Source: Sinisalibacter aestuarii (lineage in GTDB: Bacteria; Pseudomonadota; Alphaproteobacteria; Rhodobacterales; Rhodobacteraceae). Taken from it: a stretch of DNA of 64,000 nt. The first letter of the stretch is position 1. Each line of letters starts with the position of its first letter. The stretch lies in the NCBI RefSeq assembly GCF_027923545.1, contig NZ_BROH01000006.1:124001-188000 (forward strand). Direction: 5' to 3'. Positions 27,082 to 34,383 of this stretch are shown here, in pieces. Made by a program: the position numbers and the translations under genes. The notes under the pieces are model-generated. The model saw only the letters and a list, made by a program, of their open reading frames with translations, was not told the DNA's origin and searched no databases.

Positions 27082-27624
27082 TCATGTCTCTGGCGCGAAG
27101 GCGACATTGGGAGCATCGCCGCGCGCGAATGTTTCAAGCCGCTGGCGCAGGGCGCCGGGGGCGTTTGCGTCAACCCGGATCTCGGCCAGCCGCATCGGCG
27201 CGGTGAAGACCACCTCGCGCGAGAAGCTGCGCGGCGCACCCCGGTTGCCGGCTTCCGGCGCGCCGTCGATGACGGCCACCCCGGCCTGACCGGCAAGATA
27301 GAAGAGCGCCGCCACCGCGAGCGCCTCGGCGGGATCGTCGCCATAGACGGCCACCGTCTCGGCCCCGCTGAGCCCGACCGTGCCGAGCAGCCAGCGCAGG
27401 GCATGGAAGCTCACCGGCGGGGTTTCACCCGACCCGAACAGCGCCGGGGCGGGCAGGCAGCGTGCACCCGGCAGGCTTGCCTCAAGGCAGCGGGCCTCGG
27501 CGCGAATGTCGATCACGCGCGCCTCGTCGGGCAGGTCGGCGAGCATCGCCACCGGGCCGGCGGCAAGCGGCAGCCCCGGCAGGAGCGCCAGCGCTCCCCA
27601 AACCGCGATCCGCCCCGCCCGCAT
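27082..27624 (-). CDS. Exported rhodanese-like protein without catalytic cysteine
   Basis: A 180-residue protein with an N-terminal hydrophobic signal (GRIAVWGALALLPGLPLAAG) and a rhodanese-like core: ARVIDIRAEARC, then VAVYGDDPAEALAVAALFYLAGQAGVAVIDGA. The position of the catalytic Cys in that loop is taken by Asp/Asp-Pro (YGDDPAEA), so it should not form a persulfide there. Two cysteines exist near residues 46 and 56 (RCLEASLPGARC), outside the active loop. It starts at the ATG at 27624, one base after the stop of the preceding gene. A sulfur-binding or scaffold role is inferred from the operon. Confidence 0.7.
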   Translation of the reverse strand: MRAGRIAVWGALALLPGLPLAAGPVAMLADLPDEARVIDIRAEARCLEASLPGARCLPAPALFGSGETPPVSFHALRWLLGTVGLSGAETVAVYGDDPAEALAVAALFYLAGQAGVAVIDGAPEAGNRGAPRSFSREVVFTAPMRLAEIRVDANAPGALRQRLETFARGDAPNVAFAPET

Positions 27625-27625
27625 G

Positions 27626-27895
27626 TCAGCAGCCCCCGAACTTGATCTCGGGCGCCGCGGCAGCCCCGGCGGCCACGACAGGCGGGTTCTCGACATAGTA
27701 GCCCATGAGCTCGATCACCGGCAGCTCGCCGAAGCCCTGACCCACATCCACCATGTCCAGGAGTTCCGCCGGTTGCGGCGTCCTGGCGAGGGCGACCTCC
27801 TCCGGGTCCATCGCCGCGAAGGGGAAGGCCACCCAGCTCACACCGACGAAGACGATGACGCAGGCGACGCAGAAGATGATGCTTGCACGATCCAT
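27626..27895 (-). CDS. Small membrane-anchored protein with C-terminal cysteine
   Basis: An 89-residue protein with one transmembrane segment (ASIIFCVACVIVFVGVSWVAF, about residues 4-24) and a soluble tail that ends KFGGC. The ATG at 27895 follows AGGAGG by five bases; a GTG at 27910 lies upstream of that RBS and is less likely. The terminal Gly-Gly-Cys is reminiscent of sulfur-carrier tails (GG in ThiS/SoxY GGCGG), which suggests a swinging sulfur acceptor, but this is only analogy. No homologous family is recognised. Confidence 0.7.
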   Translation of the reverse strand: MDRASIIFCVACVIVFVGVSWVAFPFAAMDPEEVALARTPQPAELLDMVDVGQGFGELPVIELMGYYVENPPVVAAGAAAAPEIKFGGC

Positions 27896-27906
27896 CCGGT
27901 CCTCCT

Positions 27907-27993
27907 TCACAAGCTGTCTTTGAGGAAGGCGACGTACATCACCCCGAAGGCCAGCACGGCCAGGATGATCTGGGCGGTGGTTTCAAAGTCCAT
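27907..27993 (-). CDS. 28-residue membrane micro-protein of the sulfur operon
   Basis: A very short gene inside the sulfur operon. ATG at 27993 after GGAGG (spacing five), stop TGA at 27907-27909. The product begins MDFETTAQIILAVLAFGVMY and continues VAFLKDSL; residues 8-24 form a single transmembrane helix with an acidic N-terminus and Lys near the C-terminus. It fills the otherwise unexplained 110-base gap between the 69-residue and 89-residue genes, and both its RBS and the next RBS are well formed. Function unknown; small membrane subunits of this kind often stabilise transporters or oxidases. Confidence 0.65.
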   Translation of the reverse strand: MDFETTAQIILAVLAFGVMYVAFLKDSL

Positions 27994-28004
27994 ATCGTCC
28001 TCCT

Positions 28005-28214
28005 TCAGTCGCCGCGATAATGGCGGATCAGAGCGTTCATGCTCACCGCCTCGCCGGTGATCGGGTGTTCCACCATCGGGGTGAAATGGGCCACCCCGTC
28101 GCGGTCCACATGCATCGACGGCGGCGGCGAGATCAGCATCCAGACCAGGCCGGCGACGGAGACCACCATCGCCCCCCAGCTGTAGACATTCATGAAAAGT
28201 CTCGAAGCGGTCAT
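28005..28214 (-). CDS. Small single-TM protein of the sulfur operon
   Basis: A 69-residue protein with one hydrophobic helix (VYSWGAMVVSVAGLVWMLIS, about residues 10-29) and a soluble C-terminal part containing HFTPMVEHPITGEAVSM. The ATG at 28214 lies five bases past the tusA stop, so the two are coupled. No cysteine, no recognised family. Its HVDRDG and PITGE segments recall a small extracytoplasmic domain. An ATG seven codons inside (28193) is a possible alternative start. Confidence 0.65.
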   Translation of the reverse strand: MTASRLFMNVYSWGAMVVSVAGLVWMLISPPPSMHVDRDGVAHFTPMVEHPITGEAVSMNALIRHYRGD

Positions 28215-28218
28215 CGCA

Positions 28219-28521
28219 TCAATCCTTGCGGATGTAGACCTTCCAGCACCGCGGCGCCTGGATGGTCTCGACATGAACCGCGCCCATCTCGTCGCACATC
28301 GGCGGCAGCGCCTCGACCGATGACGGGTTGTCGACCAGCACTTCGACGACTTCGCCGGAGCCGATTTCCTTCACCGCCTTCTTGGTCATGAGCTGCGGAC
28401 GCGGGCAGCTGTCGCCGATGCAGTCCACGCTGCGGGCCACGGCAATCGTGGTGCCGTCGCTCAGCGTCGCTTCGGTGGCGGCGCAATCCTCGGCCTTTTT
28501 CTTGTTTCCGAACAGTCCCAT
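28219..28521 (-). CDS. TusA-family sulfur carrier protein
   Basis: A 100-residue SirA/TusA-like protein. The sulfur-binding Cys39 is in SCPRPQLM, the family CPxP motif at the start of the first helix. It has further Cys at 13, 34, 76 and 92, more than the usual single one, and an N-terminal GLFGNKKKAE tail. TusA proteins receive sulfane sulfur from rhodaneses or transporters and pass it to DsrE-type partners. Here it lies between the YeeE/YedE halves and the DsrE-like genes, matching that flow. RBS GGGAGG. Confidence 0.9.
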   Translation of the reverse strand: MGLFGNKKKAEDCAATEATLSDGTTIAVARSVDCIGDSCPRPQLMTKKAVKEIGSGEVVEVLVDNPSSVEALPPMCDEMGAVHVETIQAPRCWKVYIRKD

Positions 28522-28554
28522 CTTGTCCTCCCGTAAGTGGTTGTATCTGTTATG

Positions 28555-29187
28555 TCATTCCGCCGGCTGCGCCATCGTGGCGCTGGCGGTGGCCTGGCGG
28601 TGACGCTCGGCCTGCGCCTCTTCCTTGCGGCGGATGGCGCGGTAGATCAGGAAGAGCACACCGGCCTGGATCATGCCGAAGACGATCGCCGGAATGCCCA
28701 GCTTCTCCTGCAAGGTGGCGGCGTTGGCATAGCCCAGCTGCAGCGCTTCGAGATTCGGCTCGCCGGTCATCGAGGCGGGCGCGGGCGGCCAGTAATTCGC
28801 CGACCAGAGCAGCGAAAACAGGAACATCCCGACGAAGGTGAAGAGCAGCGCCCAGAGCGCGCCCACATTGCCCTCGCCCGTCTTGACCCAGGTCGAGACG
28901 GTGCAGGCCCCGGCCAGCACCATGCCGACGCCGAAGATGAACAGCCCGGCGAAGGTGTTGAGGCCAACATCGAAATGCATCGGGTTGCCCTCGCCGATGG
29001 TGAGGAAGGCGGTGAAGCCGAGCGTCAGGATGATCATCGCGACCAGCAGCGCCTTGGTGTTGCGATAGGTCTTGAACAGGATCGCGTCACGCAGGGCGGC
29101 GGTGTTGCAGAAGCGCGAGCGCTGCACCAGCAGCCCGACGATGGAGCCGAAGATGAAAGCGATAAGGCATTGTCCTATGGCGCTCAT
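28555..29187 (-). CDS. YeeE/YedE family sulfur transporter, second half
   Basis: A 210-residue inner-membrane protein with about five hydrophobic segments. Cys27 in RSRFCNTAALRD and Cys95 in GVGMVLAGACTVST are the YeeE/YedE signature cysteines; in the studied thiosulfate importer TsuA such cysteines line the transport path. A cytoplasmic tail of about 25 charged residues ends the protein. It starts three bases after the stop of the partner gene. With the 165-residue neighbour it makes one complete YeeE/YedE unit, like other split pairs in sulfur-oxidation loci. Confidence 0.9.
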   Translation of the reverse strand: MSAIGQCLIAFIFGSIVGLLVQRSRFCNTAALRDAILFKTYRNTKALLVAMIILTLGFTAFLTIGEGNPMHFDVGLNTFAGLFIFGVGMVLAGACTVSTWVKTGEGNVGALWALLFTFVGMFLFSLLWSANYWPPAPASMTGEPNLEALQLGYANAATLQEKLGIPAIVFGMIQAGVLFLIYRAIRRKEEAQAERHRQATASATMAQPAE

Positions 29188-29190
29188 GGC

Positions 29191-29688
29191 TCAGCCCTCC
29201 AGAATGCGTTTGTAGACCATCGAGCCGACCCAGGCCCCGGCGAGGATGCCCGACATGGCGAGGTAGCCGCCCATGTTCATCTCCGGCCCCATGCCGAAGA
29301 AGGTCGACACGTTGCAGACGAAGGCGAGGCGAATGCCGATGCCCATGAGCAGGCCGCCGATGGTGATCATCACCCATTCCGACAGGCGGCGCGGAAAGCG
29401 GATGTAGAACTCTTTCGAGAGCACCGCACCGACGAAGGCGCCGAACAGCATGCCGAGGCTGATATAGATCTTCCAGTAGGTCGGATCGGGTTCGAAGACG
29501 AGGTTCCAGAACGGCAGCCGCTGCAGCTCCTCACCCATGAAGACCTGGGCGATCAGCCCGGTCATCATCGTTTCGCCGCCGCCGACCGTCCATGCGCCGA
29601 CCTGCAGAAACAGGAAAATATCCAGAACCGCGATCGCGGACAACGCGATCACCGGGTCGAGTGTTTTTTTGAAGAATTCGATTGGCAA
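29191..29688 (-). CDS. YeeE/YedE family sulfur transporter, first half
   Basis: A 165-residue membrane protein, first gene of the 12-gene sulfur operon. The start is a TTG at 29688, supported by GGGGAGG five to six bases upstream and by a continuous frame; no ATG is near. Cys125 in GIGIRLAFVCNVSTF is the third signature Cys of the YeeE/YedE fold, the other two being in the next gene. It has four to five hydrophobic segments. The pair would import thiosulfate or a related sulfane donor. The 186-base gap upstream separates it from the divergent RHH gene. Confidence 0.88.
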   Translation of the reverse strand: MPIEFFKKTLDPVIALSAIAVLDIFLFLQVGAWTVGGGETMMTGLIAQVFMGEELQRLPFWNLVFEPDPTYWKIYISLGMLFGAFVGAVLSKEFYIRFPRRLSEWVMITIGGLLMGIGIRLAFVCNVSTFFGMGPEMNMGGYLAMSGILAGAWVGSMVYKRILEG

Positions 29689-29874
29689 AGCGTCCTCCCC
29701 TGCGTCGCAACCTGTGTCCTTGATTTGAGAAAAGGTTAGGAGCCGGGCGCGGAGAGGTGGTAGTAATTATTGGAAACATGAGCACAAACGGCAAAAAACC
29801 CGCATTGGCCCCGAGCCGGGCGCGCGTTTATCCGTTTGTCTGCATCACCCGCAGCCCCGACGAACGGAGCCGAT

Positions 29875-30180
29875 ATGTCGATCTACGTTGAACTCGAACC
29901 CAATGATTTCCTTGGCCATATGTTCAATGCCTGCTCGATCGACCAGGTCAGCGAATTCGCGCCGGAAAAGCGCGGCTTCCGGATTCACGGCCACAGCACC
30001 ACGATCCGGCTGGAGCGGGTATTCTGGACCGTGCTCGAAGACATGTCCGACCGGATGGCGATTACCCTGCCGCAGCTCATCGCGCAGATTCACGATCAAT
30101 GCCTGGTGGCCAACGACAAGAATATCTCGTCCTGCCTGCGCGTGATCTGCATGAAATATATGAACATCTACGCAAGCTGA
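29875..30180 (+). CDS. Ribbon-helix-helix domain protein
   Basis: A 101-residue protein whose central part (GFRIHGHSTTIRLERVFWTVLEDMSDRMAITLPQLIAQI, about residues 34-72) is a ribbon-helix-helix DNA-binding domain of the kind common in alphaproteobacteria; the C-terminal NISSCLRVICMKYM helix is characteristic. The ATG at 29875 follows CGGAG. It is divergent from the sulfur operon, so it could regulate that operon, but such RHH genes are also found alone. Three cysteines (about 20, 77 and 90) might make it thiol-responsive; that is speculation. Confidence 0.8.
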   Translation: MSIYVELEPNDFLGHMFNACSIDQVSEFAPEKRGFRIHGHSTTIRLERVFWTVLEDMSDRMAITLPQLIAQIHDQCLVANDKNISSCLRVICMKYMNIYAS

Positions 30181-30264
30181 TCGCAGGCGTTCAAACGCCG
30201 GCGCCGATCTGCCATACTCGTCCGGCGCAACAGGATGGGGCTTTGCCGCCGGAGCCGGGTGGGG

Positions 30265-31152
30265 ATGGACAAACTTTCGGTCATGAACGCCTTTTGCCGA
30301 ATCGTCGAGCGCGGCAGCTTCGCGCGCGCGGCGGAAGATCTCGGCGTTTCCCCCGCCCTGCTCAGCCGCGAGGTGAAGCTGCTCGAACAAAGCCTGAAAT
30401 GCACCTTGCTCACCCGCACCACGCGCGCAATGTCGCTCACCGATCAGGGGCGGCTTTACTACGAAGAGGCGCAGGATATCCTCTCCGCCGTCGGTCAGGT
30501 GGAAGACAGGATACGCGCAAGGGCCGGGGCGGTGAGCGGGCAGTTGCGCATCAACGCCTCGACCTCCTTCGGGCAGGAGGTGATCGCGCGGTTTCTACCC
30601 GATTTTCTCGATGCCTATCCCGATCTGCGCGTCACCCTCTCGCTCGACGACCGGCTGGTCGACATGGTCGAAGGCGGGTTTGACGTGTCGATCCGCATCC
30701 GGCAGGCAATGCCGGATTCCACCCTGATCGCCCGCAAGATCGCCACCCTGCACCAACGCATCTTCGCTTCGCCCGCCTATCTCGCCAAGGCAGGCACGCC
30801 GCGTGTGCCCGAGGATATTCTGGGCCACAGGATCGTGGGCTTTCTGCCCGGCGATCATCTCACCCAGTGGGAGTTGCACGGGCCGGACGGTGTGCGCAGC
30901 CTTCAGCTCGATCCGGCGGTGAAGGTCGGCAACAGCCTCGTGCTGCGCGATCTGCTGATCGCCGGTTACGGTATCGGCACCCTGCCGGACTTCGTTTCCG
31001 ACACCGCCGAGGCGCGCGGCGATCTCGTGCGCGTCCTGCCTGCGTGGGAACTGCCGACCCGCGAGATCTGCGCCGTCACCGCCTCGCGCTTCGGGATGGA
31101 TCCGCGCGTCGCCGCCTTCATCGACCATCTGCGCGCCGCCCTGCGGCGCTGA
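30265..31152 (+). CDS. LysR family transcriptional regulator
   Basis: A 295-residue LTTR with N-terminal winged helix (MNAFCRIVERGSFARAAEDLGVSPALLSREVKLLE, starting near residue 7) and a C-terminal effector-binding domain. The ATG at 30265 is eight bases after GGGTGGGG; an upstream ATG at 30235 adds ten residues that do not fit. It lies on the same strand as wrbA, about 106 bases upstream, and is of the CrgA-like branch that often controls quinone or aldehyde detoxification genes. The intervening inverted repeats may be its operator. Confidence 0.9.
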   Translation: MDKLSVMNAFCRIVERGSFARAAEDLGVSPALLSREVKLLEQSLKCTLLTRTTRAMSLTDQGRLYYEEAQDILSAVGQVEDRIRARAGAVSGQLRINASTSFGQEVIARFLPDFLDAYPDLRVTLSLDDRLVDMVEGGFDVSIRIRQAMPDSTLIARKIATLHQRIFASPAYLAKAGTPRVPEDILGHRIVGFLPGDHLTQWELHGPDGVRSLQLDPAVKVGNSLVLRDLLIAGYGIGTLPDFVSDTAEARGDLVRVLPAWELPTREICAVTASRFGMDPRVAAFIDHLRAALRR

Positions 31153-31247
31153 CATTCTTCACGTCCCGTAAAGAATGATTTGAGCGCGGCGCCGATTATC
31201 CGGCGCGCGGCCTGCCGCATGTTCCCTGCAACGAAACCCCGGTTGCA
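31153..31247 (+). promoter_or_regulatory. Inverted repeats upstream of wrbA
   Basis: CATTCTT and AAGAATG (31153-31159 and 31171-31177) form an inverted repeat with an 11-base spacer, the T-N11-A layout of LysR operators. A second pair, TGCAAC and GTTGCA (31227-31232 and 31242-31247, spacer nine), lies just before the wrbA start. Both are in the gap between the LysR gene and wrbA; binding is inferred. Confidence 0.4.
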
Positions 31248-31258
31248 AGGAAACGCCG

Positions 31259-31882
31259 ATGACCCGCATTCTCGTTCTTTACTATTCCAGCTACGGCCAT
31301 GTCCGCGCCCTCGCCCGCGCCGAGGCCGAGGGCGCCCGCTCGGTGGCCGGCACGCAGGTGGATATCCGCCGCGTGCCTGAAACGGTGCCTGCCGCGCTGC
31401 GCAAATCGGCGGGCTATGTCGACGACGACACGCCCACCGCAACGCCCGCCGACCTCGCCGATTATGATGCGGTGATCGTCGGCACGCCCACCCGCTTCGG
31501 GATGATGGCGGGGCAGATGAAACAGTTTCTCGACCAGGCCGGCGGCCTCTGGGCGCGCAATGCGCTGGTCGGCAAGGTCGGCGCCGTCTTCGCCTCCACC
31601 GGCTCGCAGCATGGCGGCCACGAGGCGACGCTGCTGACGACGCAGATCCCGCTCATGCATTTCGGCATGGTGATCGCCGGGCTGCCCTACAGCTTCGCCG
31701 GGCAGACGTCGCGCGCGGGCATCATCGGCGGCGCGCCCTATGGCGCGGGCACGATTGCCGGGGCCGATGGCGCGCTGCAACCCACCGCCACCGACCTCGA
31801 CGGCGCCCGTTTTCAGGGCGCGCATGTTGCCCGCCTCGCCGCCGCGCTGGCAACGGTCAACCATCTGACGGAGGCCGCATGA
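31259..31882 (+). CDS. wrbA: NAD(P)H:quinone oxidoreductase, WrbA type
   Basis: A 207-residue flavodoxin-like enzyme that reduces quinones by two electrons with [22 protein letters not shown] (about 8-26) is the FMN phosphate-binding loop; [19 protein letters not shown] and [13 protein letters not shown] are the other FMN-binding segments typical of WrbA. The ATG overlaps nothing upstream; its stop overlaps the start of the DUF1127-like gene. Likely controlled by the LysR gene upstream. Confidence 0.94.
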   Translation: MTRILVLYYSSYGHVRALARAEAEGARSVAGTQVDIRRVPETVPAALRKSAGYVDDDTPTATPADLADYDAVIVGTPTRFGMMAGQMKQFLDQAGGLWARNALVGKVGAVFASTGSQHGGHEATLLTTQIPLMHFGMVIAGLPYSFAGQTSRAGIIGGAPYGAGTIAGADGALQPTATDLDGARFQGAHVARLAAALATVNHLTEAA

Positions 31883-32085
31883 TGCCGCTCACCCTCCGCC
31901 CAGCCCGCAGTCCGCGCCCCCGGCATGGCCGCCGCGGGCATCCTACGGCGATCTCCCGTGCCGCAAGCCGGATACGCCGCAAGGCCCGCCGCCGCGTGCC
32001 GCGCGACCTCAGCGCGCACCTGATGCGCGACATCGGGCTCGAACCCCGGCCCGAACGGCCCATCGTCCTTTCTCCCCGCTGGTGA
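31879..32085 (+). CDS. DUF1127-like small basic protein
   Basis: A 68-residue Arg-rich protein starting at ATGATG that overlaps the wrbA stop. The C-terminal [14 protein letters not shown] matches the DUF1127 helix (LSDHLLRDIGL type); the N-terminal 40 residues are Arg/Pro-rich and low in complexity. DUF1127 proteins in alphaproteobacteria are small regulators of stress and phosphate responses. The overlapping start and short length support coupled expression with wrbA. If only the tail is real, the N-terminus may be longer than natural. Confidence 0.6.
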   Translation: MMPLTLRPARSPRPRHGRRGHPTAISRAASRIRRKARRRVPRDLSAHLMRDIGLEPRPERPIVLSPRW

Positions 32086-32115
32086 CCCCGCCAGCACGGC
32101 AACAGGAGTTCCGCC

Positions 32116-33030
32116 ATGCCCCGTATGCAAGATATCGCGCTGACCGCGCTCGCCCCGGCGATCTGGGGCAGCACCTACCTCGTCACCACCGAGGCCCTGC
32201 CCGCCGGATATCCGGTGACGCTGGCGGTGCTGCGGGCCCTGCCGGCGGGGCTTTTGCTGCTTCTCGTCACCCGCAGCCTGCCGCCGCGCGCCTGGCTCGG
32301 GCGGGTCTTTGCCCTTGGCGCGTTCAACTTCGCATTGTTCTGGACGCTGCTGTTCGTCGCCGCCTATCGCCTGCCCGGCGGGGTCGCCGCCACGCTTGGG
32401 GCCACCCAGCCGCTGATGGTGCTCGCCCTGTCGCGCCTGCTCCTCGGCACCCGCGCGCCGCTGACAGCCGTAATCGCGGCGGCAGCGGGGCTGGGCGGGG
32501 TTGCCCTGCTGGTGCTCGGCCCCGGCGCGGCGCTCGATCCGCTCGGCATTGCCGCCGGGCTGGGCGGCGCCGCGTCGATGGCGGCGGGCACCGTGCTTTC
32601 GCGCCGCTGGCAACCGCCGGTGCCGGCGCTCAGCTTCACCGCCTGGCAGCTCACGGCGGGCGGGCTGCTGCTCCTGCCGCTCGCTTTGCTGCTCGAACCG
32701 GCCCTGCCACCGCTCGGCGCGGCCAACCTCGCGGGCCTCGCCTGGCTCGGGCTGATCGGGGCGGCGGCCACCTATTGGCTGTGGTTCCGGGGCATCGCCC
32801 GGATCGGGCCCGGTGCGGTGGCCATGCTCGGGATGATGAGCCCGGTCACCGCCGTAGCGCTCGGCTGGCTCTGGCTCGGCGAAGCGCTCACCCCGGTACA
32901 ACGGATCGGCGCGGCCATCGTTCTGGTGTCGATCTGGGTCGGGCAGGCGGCGGTGCGGCGCGCGGGTCGGGCAGAACCAGTCCATGCAAAAACGCATAAA
33001 AGAAGTGCCAGATTGGCCAATTCCGCATGA
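32116..33030 (+). CDS. EamA/DMT family transporter
   Basis: A 304-residue inner-membrane protein with ten predicted helices in two EamA repeats, starting ALAPAIWGSTYLVTTEALP, a typical DMT opening. RIGPGAVAMLGMMSPVTAVALGWLWLGEAL in the second half is the matching conserved region. Drug/metabolite transporters of this group export amino acids, metabolites or toxicants. The gene follows wrbA and the DUF1127-like gene on the same strand with small gaps, so it may be part of a detoxification unit. The last 25 residues are basic. Confidence 0.9.
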   Translation: MPRMQDIALTALAPAIWGSTYLVTTEALPAGYPVTLAVLRALPAGLLLLLVTRSLPPRAWLGRVFALGAFNFALFWTLLFVAAYRLPGGVAATLGATQPLMVLALSRLLLGTRAPLTAVIAAAAGLGGVALLVLGPGAALDPLGIAAGLGGAASMAAGTVLSRRWQPPVPALSFTAWQLTAGGLLLLPLALLLEPALPPLGAANLAGLAWLGLIGAAATYWLWFRGIARIGPGAVAMLGMMSPVTAVALGWLWLGEALTPVQRIGAAIVLVSIWVGQAAVRRAGRAEPVHAKTHKRSARLANSA

Positions 33031-33090
33031 AATGCAGGCGATCTATTCTCCCTGCACAGCCTACAACCCCACCGAACCAGGAGACATATC

Positions 33091-33939
33091 ATGCACCCCA
33101 TCGCTCAAACCCTCGCCGCCGCTCTCATGGCCCTGCCCCTGCCCACGCTGGCCGAAACCTACATGATCGACTCGGGCGGCGTGGCGCTGCACGTCACCGA
33201 CGAGGGCGAAGGCCCGGCGGTGATCCTGCTGCACGCCTTCGCCGGGTCTTCCACGCTCTGGTCTGCCGCCGGGCTGGCCCCGCTGGCCGGGCTGCGCACC
33301 ATAACCGTCGATGCGCGCGGCCATGGCGACAGCGGCAGACCCACCGACCCGGCCGCCTATGGCGCCGAAATGGCCAATGACGTGCTGCGGGTGATGCAGG
33401 CGCGCGGCGTCGAGCGGGCCCATATCGTCGGCTATTCGATGGGCGCCGAGACCGCTCTGAAATTCGCCGCCGACCACCCTGAAAAAGTGTTGTCGCTCGT
33501 CGTGGCCGGCTCCGGCTGGTCGGGCGAGGCCGAAGGCGAACTCTACGGCTACATCTCAGACGCGCTCGGCGCCAGCGCCAGCTTTGGCGATTTCATGGCC
33601 GCGATGGCCCCGGAAGACAGCGGCAGCGAAGAAGATGCCGCGGCGGGCTATGCGATGCTGCTCGGCCACGGGATCGCTCCGGAACAGGCCGCCGCGCCGC
33701 TCGCCGCCGTCGCTGCCGCCATGCCGGACCTGCTCGGCCTCACGGCGGAGGAACTCGCAGCCATCCCGGTGCCGGTGCTTGGCCTCGCCGGCGACGCCGA
33801 CGAGGAACACGACAACGTGGAAAGGCTGGGCGACGCCCTGGCCGATTTCACCTTCGTCACGATCCCCGGCGCCGATCACCTGGCCGCCCCGCTCACCCCC
33901 GCCTTCGCCGAGGCGGTCACCGGCTTCCTCACCCGATAA
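33091..33939 (+). CDS. Exported alpha/beta hydrolase
   Basis: A 282-residue alpha/beta-hydrolase fold protein with a signal peptide (cleaved near TLAETY, residue 21). The catalytic triad is Ser116 in GYSMGAE, Asp235 or Asp237 in GDADEEHD, and His263 in GADHLAAP. LLHAFAGSS (47-54) forms the oxyanion hole. It resembles small periplasmic esterases or lactonases; substrate unknown. It ends with TAA and is followed by a hairpin that belongs to the gene remnant on the other strand. Confidence 0.88.
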   Translation: MHPIAQTLAAALMALPLPTLAETYMIDSGGVALHVTDEGEGPAVILLHAFAGSSTLWSAAGLAPLAGLRTITVDARGHGDSGRPTDPAAYGAEMANDVLRVMQARGVERAHIVGYSMGAETALKFAADHPEKVLSLVVAGSGWSGEAEGELYGYISDALGASASFGDFMAAMAPEDSGSEEDAAAGYAMLLGHGIAPEQAAAPLAAVAAAMPDLLGLTAEELAAIPVPVLGLAGDADEEHDNVERLGDALADFTFVTIPGADHLAAPLTPAFAEAVTGFLTR

Positions 33940-33963
33940 GCATACGGGCAGAGGCAGAGCACA

Positions 33964-33994
33964 GGCGGGCGCCCGGCACGATCCGGCGCCCGCC
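33964..33994. terminator. Hairpin at the end of the lacI-type remnant
   Basis: GGCGGGCGCC and GGCGCCCGCC pair as a 10-bp stem with an 11-base loop. It lies 14 bases beyond the stop of the leftward lacI-type fragment and 24 after the alpha/beta-hydrolase stop, so it can end both transcripts. Its survival indicates the lacI fragment keeps its natural 3' end. Confidence 0.6.
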
Positions 33995-34007
33995 GACAGG
34001 CATTGGA

Positions 34008-34141
34008 TCAACGGGTGGTGCCGCGCTCGACCACGACGGGCTGCAGGCGCAATTTGCGGATCGGCGGGTTATCCTCGATCGCGGCGACGAGTTCGCTCAC
34101 GGCGGCGGATACCATCTGGTTGAGCGGCTGGCGGATGGTCG
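34008..34141 (-). pseudogene. C-terminal remnant of a LacI-type regulator
   Basis: The minus strand reads TTIRQPLNQMVSAAVSELV and on to VVVERGTTR followed by TGA at 34008-34010. This is the usual C-terminus of LacI/GalR repressors (TTIRQPL, then a final beta-strand and short tail). Nothing upstream (rightward) of about 34141 continues the protein; the DNA changes at that point to the coding strand of a LysR-type fragment. About 44 of the expected 330-340 residues remain, without DNA-binding domain or start. Confidence 0.75.
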
Positions 34142-34362
34142 TGGCCGATATCGGCATCGGCGCCCTGCCCCTGCATGTGGCCCGGCGCGACGTGGATACC
34201 GGGCGGCTCAGGCAATTGCCGCCCTATGACGATCTGCCACTGATCAATATCTACCTGCTCACCAACCCGGCCCGCCGTTTCTCGGAAGCCGAGGCGGCGT
34301 TTCTGGCGGGATGTTCCGAGATGCTCGACAGCGTCAGCCTCGACGAGCGCACCTATCGCTAG
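34135..34362 (+). pseudogene. C-terminal remnant of a LysR-type regulator
   Basis: From about 34135 the plus strand reads ADIGIGALPLHVARRD, LPPYDDLPLINIYLL and NPARRFSEAEAAFL, ending at TAG 34362. This matches the last 70-75 residues of LTTR effector domains. An open frame extends left to an ATG at 34003, but that part is antisense to the lacI-type fragment, has no RBS and resembles no protein, so it is not regarded as a gene. The helix-turn-helix and about 220 residues are missing. Confidence 0.75.
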
Positions 34363-34364
34363 CC

Positions 34365-34383
34365 CCGGCCCCTGACGGGCCGG
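34365..34383 (+). terminator. Hairpin after the lysR-type remnant
   Basis: CCGGCCC and GGGCCGG form a 7-bp stem with a 5-base loop, directly after the TAG of the lysR-type fragment and before the end of the convergent aminotransferase gene at 34394. Confidence 0.5.

Noticed and set aside
29740-29824. The repeat GAGCCGGGCGCG twice in the gap upstream of the sulfur operon.
   Set aside because: Only 12 bases, GC-rich and 73 bases apart; chance is likely in this composition.
34003-34362. A 119-codon plus-strand open frame taken as a gene.
   Set aside because: Its first third is antisense to the lacI-type fragment, there is no RBS, and only the last two thirds match LysR; kept as a remnant.
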